From assembly GCA_937888955.1 (NCBI GenBank), contig CALAQW010000142.1, positions 1-38,693 on the forward strand: a stretch of DNA of 38,693 bases, read 5' to 3'. The notes under the pieces were generated by a model. It was not told the DNA's origin and ran no database searches. It was given only the letters and a program-made list of their open reading frames with translations. Shown here one piece after another: positions 37,774-38,693 of this stretch; the stretch's first letter is position 1; each line of letters opens with the position of its first letter. Source of the stretch: an uncultured Alphaproteobacteria bacterium. Lineage in GTDB: Bacteria > Pseudomonadota > Alphaproteobacteria > UBA11222. Both the position numbers and the translations under genes were made by a program.

Positions 37774-38693
37774 TTAGCGCATCGCCTTTTGCAGGTTCTC
37801 GTCCAGCGCGGCGAGGAACTGCTCGGTGGTGAGCCAGGGTTCGTCCGGGCCGATCAGCAAGGCAAGGTCTTTTGTCATCTTGCCGCTTTCCACGGTTTCG
37901 ATGCACACCCGCTCAACGGTTTCGGCGAATTGCGTTACCTCGGGCGTGCCGTCCTGCCGTCCGCGGTGGGCAAGCCCACGCGTCCAGGCAAAGATTGATG
38001 CGATCGGATTGGTCGAGGTCTTTTCGCCTTTCTGATGCTGCCGGTAGTGGCGTGTCACCGTGCCATGGGCTGCTTCCGCTTCGACCGTCTTGCCATCCGG
38101 GGTCATCAGTACGCTCGTCATCAGACCGAGCGAACCAAAGCCTTGCGCAACGGTATCTGACTGCACATCGCCGTCATAATTCTTGCAGGCCCAGACAAAA
38201 CCGCCATTCCATTTCAAAGCCGCCGCGACCATGTCGTCGATGAGCCGGTGCTCGTAGATGATGCCGGCTTTATCGAAATCGGCTTTGTAATGTTCCTCAA
38301 AGACTTCCTGGAACAGATCTTTAAACCGCCCGTCATAGGCCTTCAGAATGGTGTTCTTGGTCGACATATAGACAGGCCACTTCCGCTGCAGCCCGTAATT
38401 CAGGCAGGCATGCGCGAAGTCGCGGATCGACTCGTCAAGATTGTACATGCCCATGGCCACGCCGCCGCCGGGAAAATCGAAGACATCGAATTCCATCGGT
38501 TCGCCGCCATCTTCAGGCTCGAACTTCATGGTCAGCTTGCCTTTGCCGGGCACCACGAAATCGGTGGCGCGATACTGGTCGCCAAATGCGTGACGACCGA
38601 TAACGATCGGCTGGGTCCAGCCCGGGACAAGCCGGGGAACATTGCTGATGCTGATGGGTTCGCGGAATACGGTGGCCATCAAGCAATATGGTG
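37774..38693 (-). CDS. icd: NADP-dependent isocitrate dehydrogenase (homodimeric/eukaryotic-type), N-terminus outside window
   Basis: [105 protein letters not shown]. Frame is open to the window edge. Confidence 0.96.
   Translation of the reverse strand, partial: PYCLMATVFREPISISNVPRLVPGWTQPIVIGRHAFGDQYRATDFVVPGKGKLTMKFEPEDGGEPMEFDVFDFPGGGVAMGMYNLDESIRDFAHACLNYGLQRKWPVYMSTKNTILKAYDGRFKDLFQEVFEEHYKADFDKAGIIYEHRLIDDMVAAALKWNGGFVWACKNYDGDVQSDTVAQGFGSLGLMTSVLMTPDGKTVEAEAAHGTVTRHYRQHQKGEKTSTNPIASIFAWTRGLAHRGRQDGTPEVTQFAETVERVCIETVESGKMTKDLALLIGPDEPWLTTEQFLAALDENLQKAMR

Noticed and set aside
1-38693. CRISPR arrays, prophage, transposons, tRNA/rRNA genes
   Set aside because: No regularly spaced repeats, integrase/transposase ORFs or recognisable tRNA/rRNA sequences seen while reading; a tRNAscan/Infernal run would be needed for a definitive negative.
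38650-38693. Unusual icd junction reading ...[12 protein letters not shown] instead of the typical ...NILGGTVFREP
   Set aside because: Only a few residues before the window edge are visible; cannot tell subfamily variation from anything else.

Overview
The window is a gene-dense, chromosomal-looking stretch of an alphaproteobacterium. I found no CRISPR array, transposase, integrase, tRNA or rRNA. In order it contains: (i) a flagellar export/basal-body cluster (fliP-fliO divergent from flgB-flgC-fliE-fliQ-fliR-flhB) followed by a cckA-type hybrid histidine kinase; (ii) an acyl-CoA synthetase, queF, and an aap/bzt-type polar amino acid ABC transporter; (iii) a modA-like gene, a chemoreceptor, modB and a stand-alone biotin carrier protein, with no modC; (iv) two receiver-less histidine kinases, one of them an ammonium-transporter/histidine-kinase fusion, flanking a Ddn/deazaflavin-type oxidoreductase; (v) the housekeeping block ffh-rpsP-rimM-trmD-rplS-leuC-leuD-leuB-asd on the minus strand; (vi) an accessory catabolic-looking set (PncC-like protein, hypothetical, Zn-ADH plus tiny coupled ORF, TetR, amidohydrolase, atypical isocitrate/isopropylmalate-type dehydrogenase) ending in a 5'-truncated NADP-Icd. 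The leads I rate highest are the Amt-histidine kinase fusion whose DHp box resembles PleC/DivJ/PdhS kinases, two perfect TTAA-N7-TTAA (CtrA-type) sites in the flagellar divergent promoter linked to a CckA lacking transmembrane segments, a repeat/CtrA-like array upstream of the chemoreceptor between modA and modB, and a structured terminator-bearing RNA candidate upstream of ffh. All homology calls are from reading translated motifs; no database search was run.
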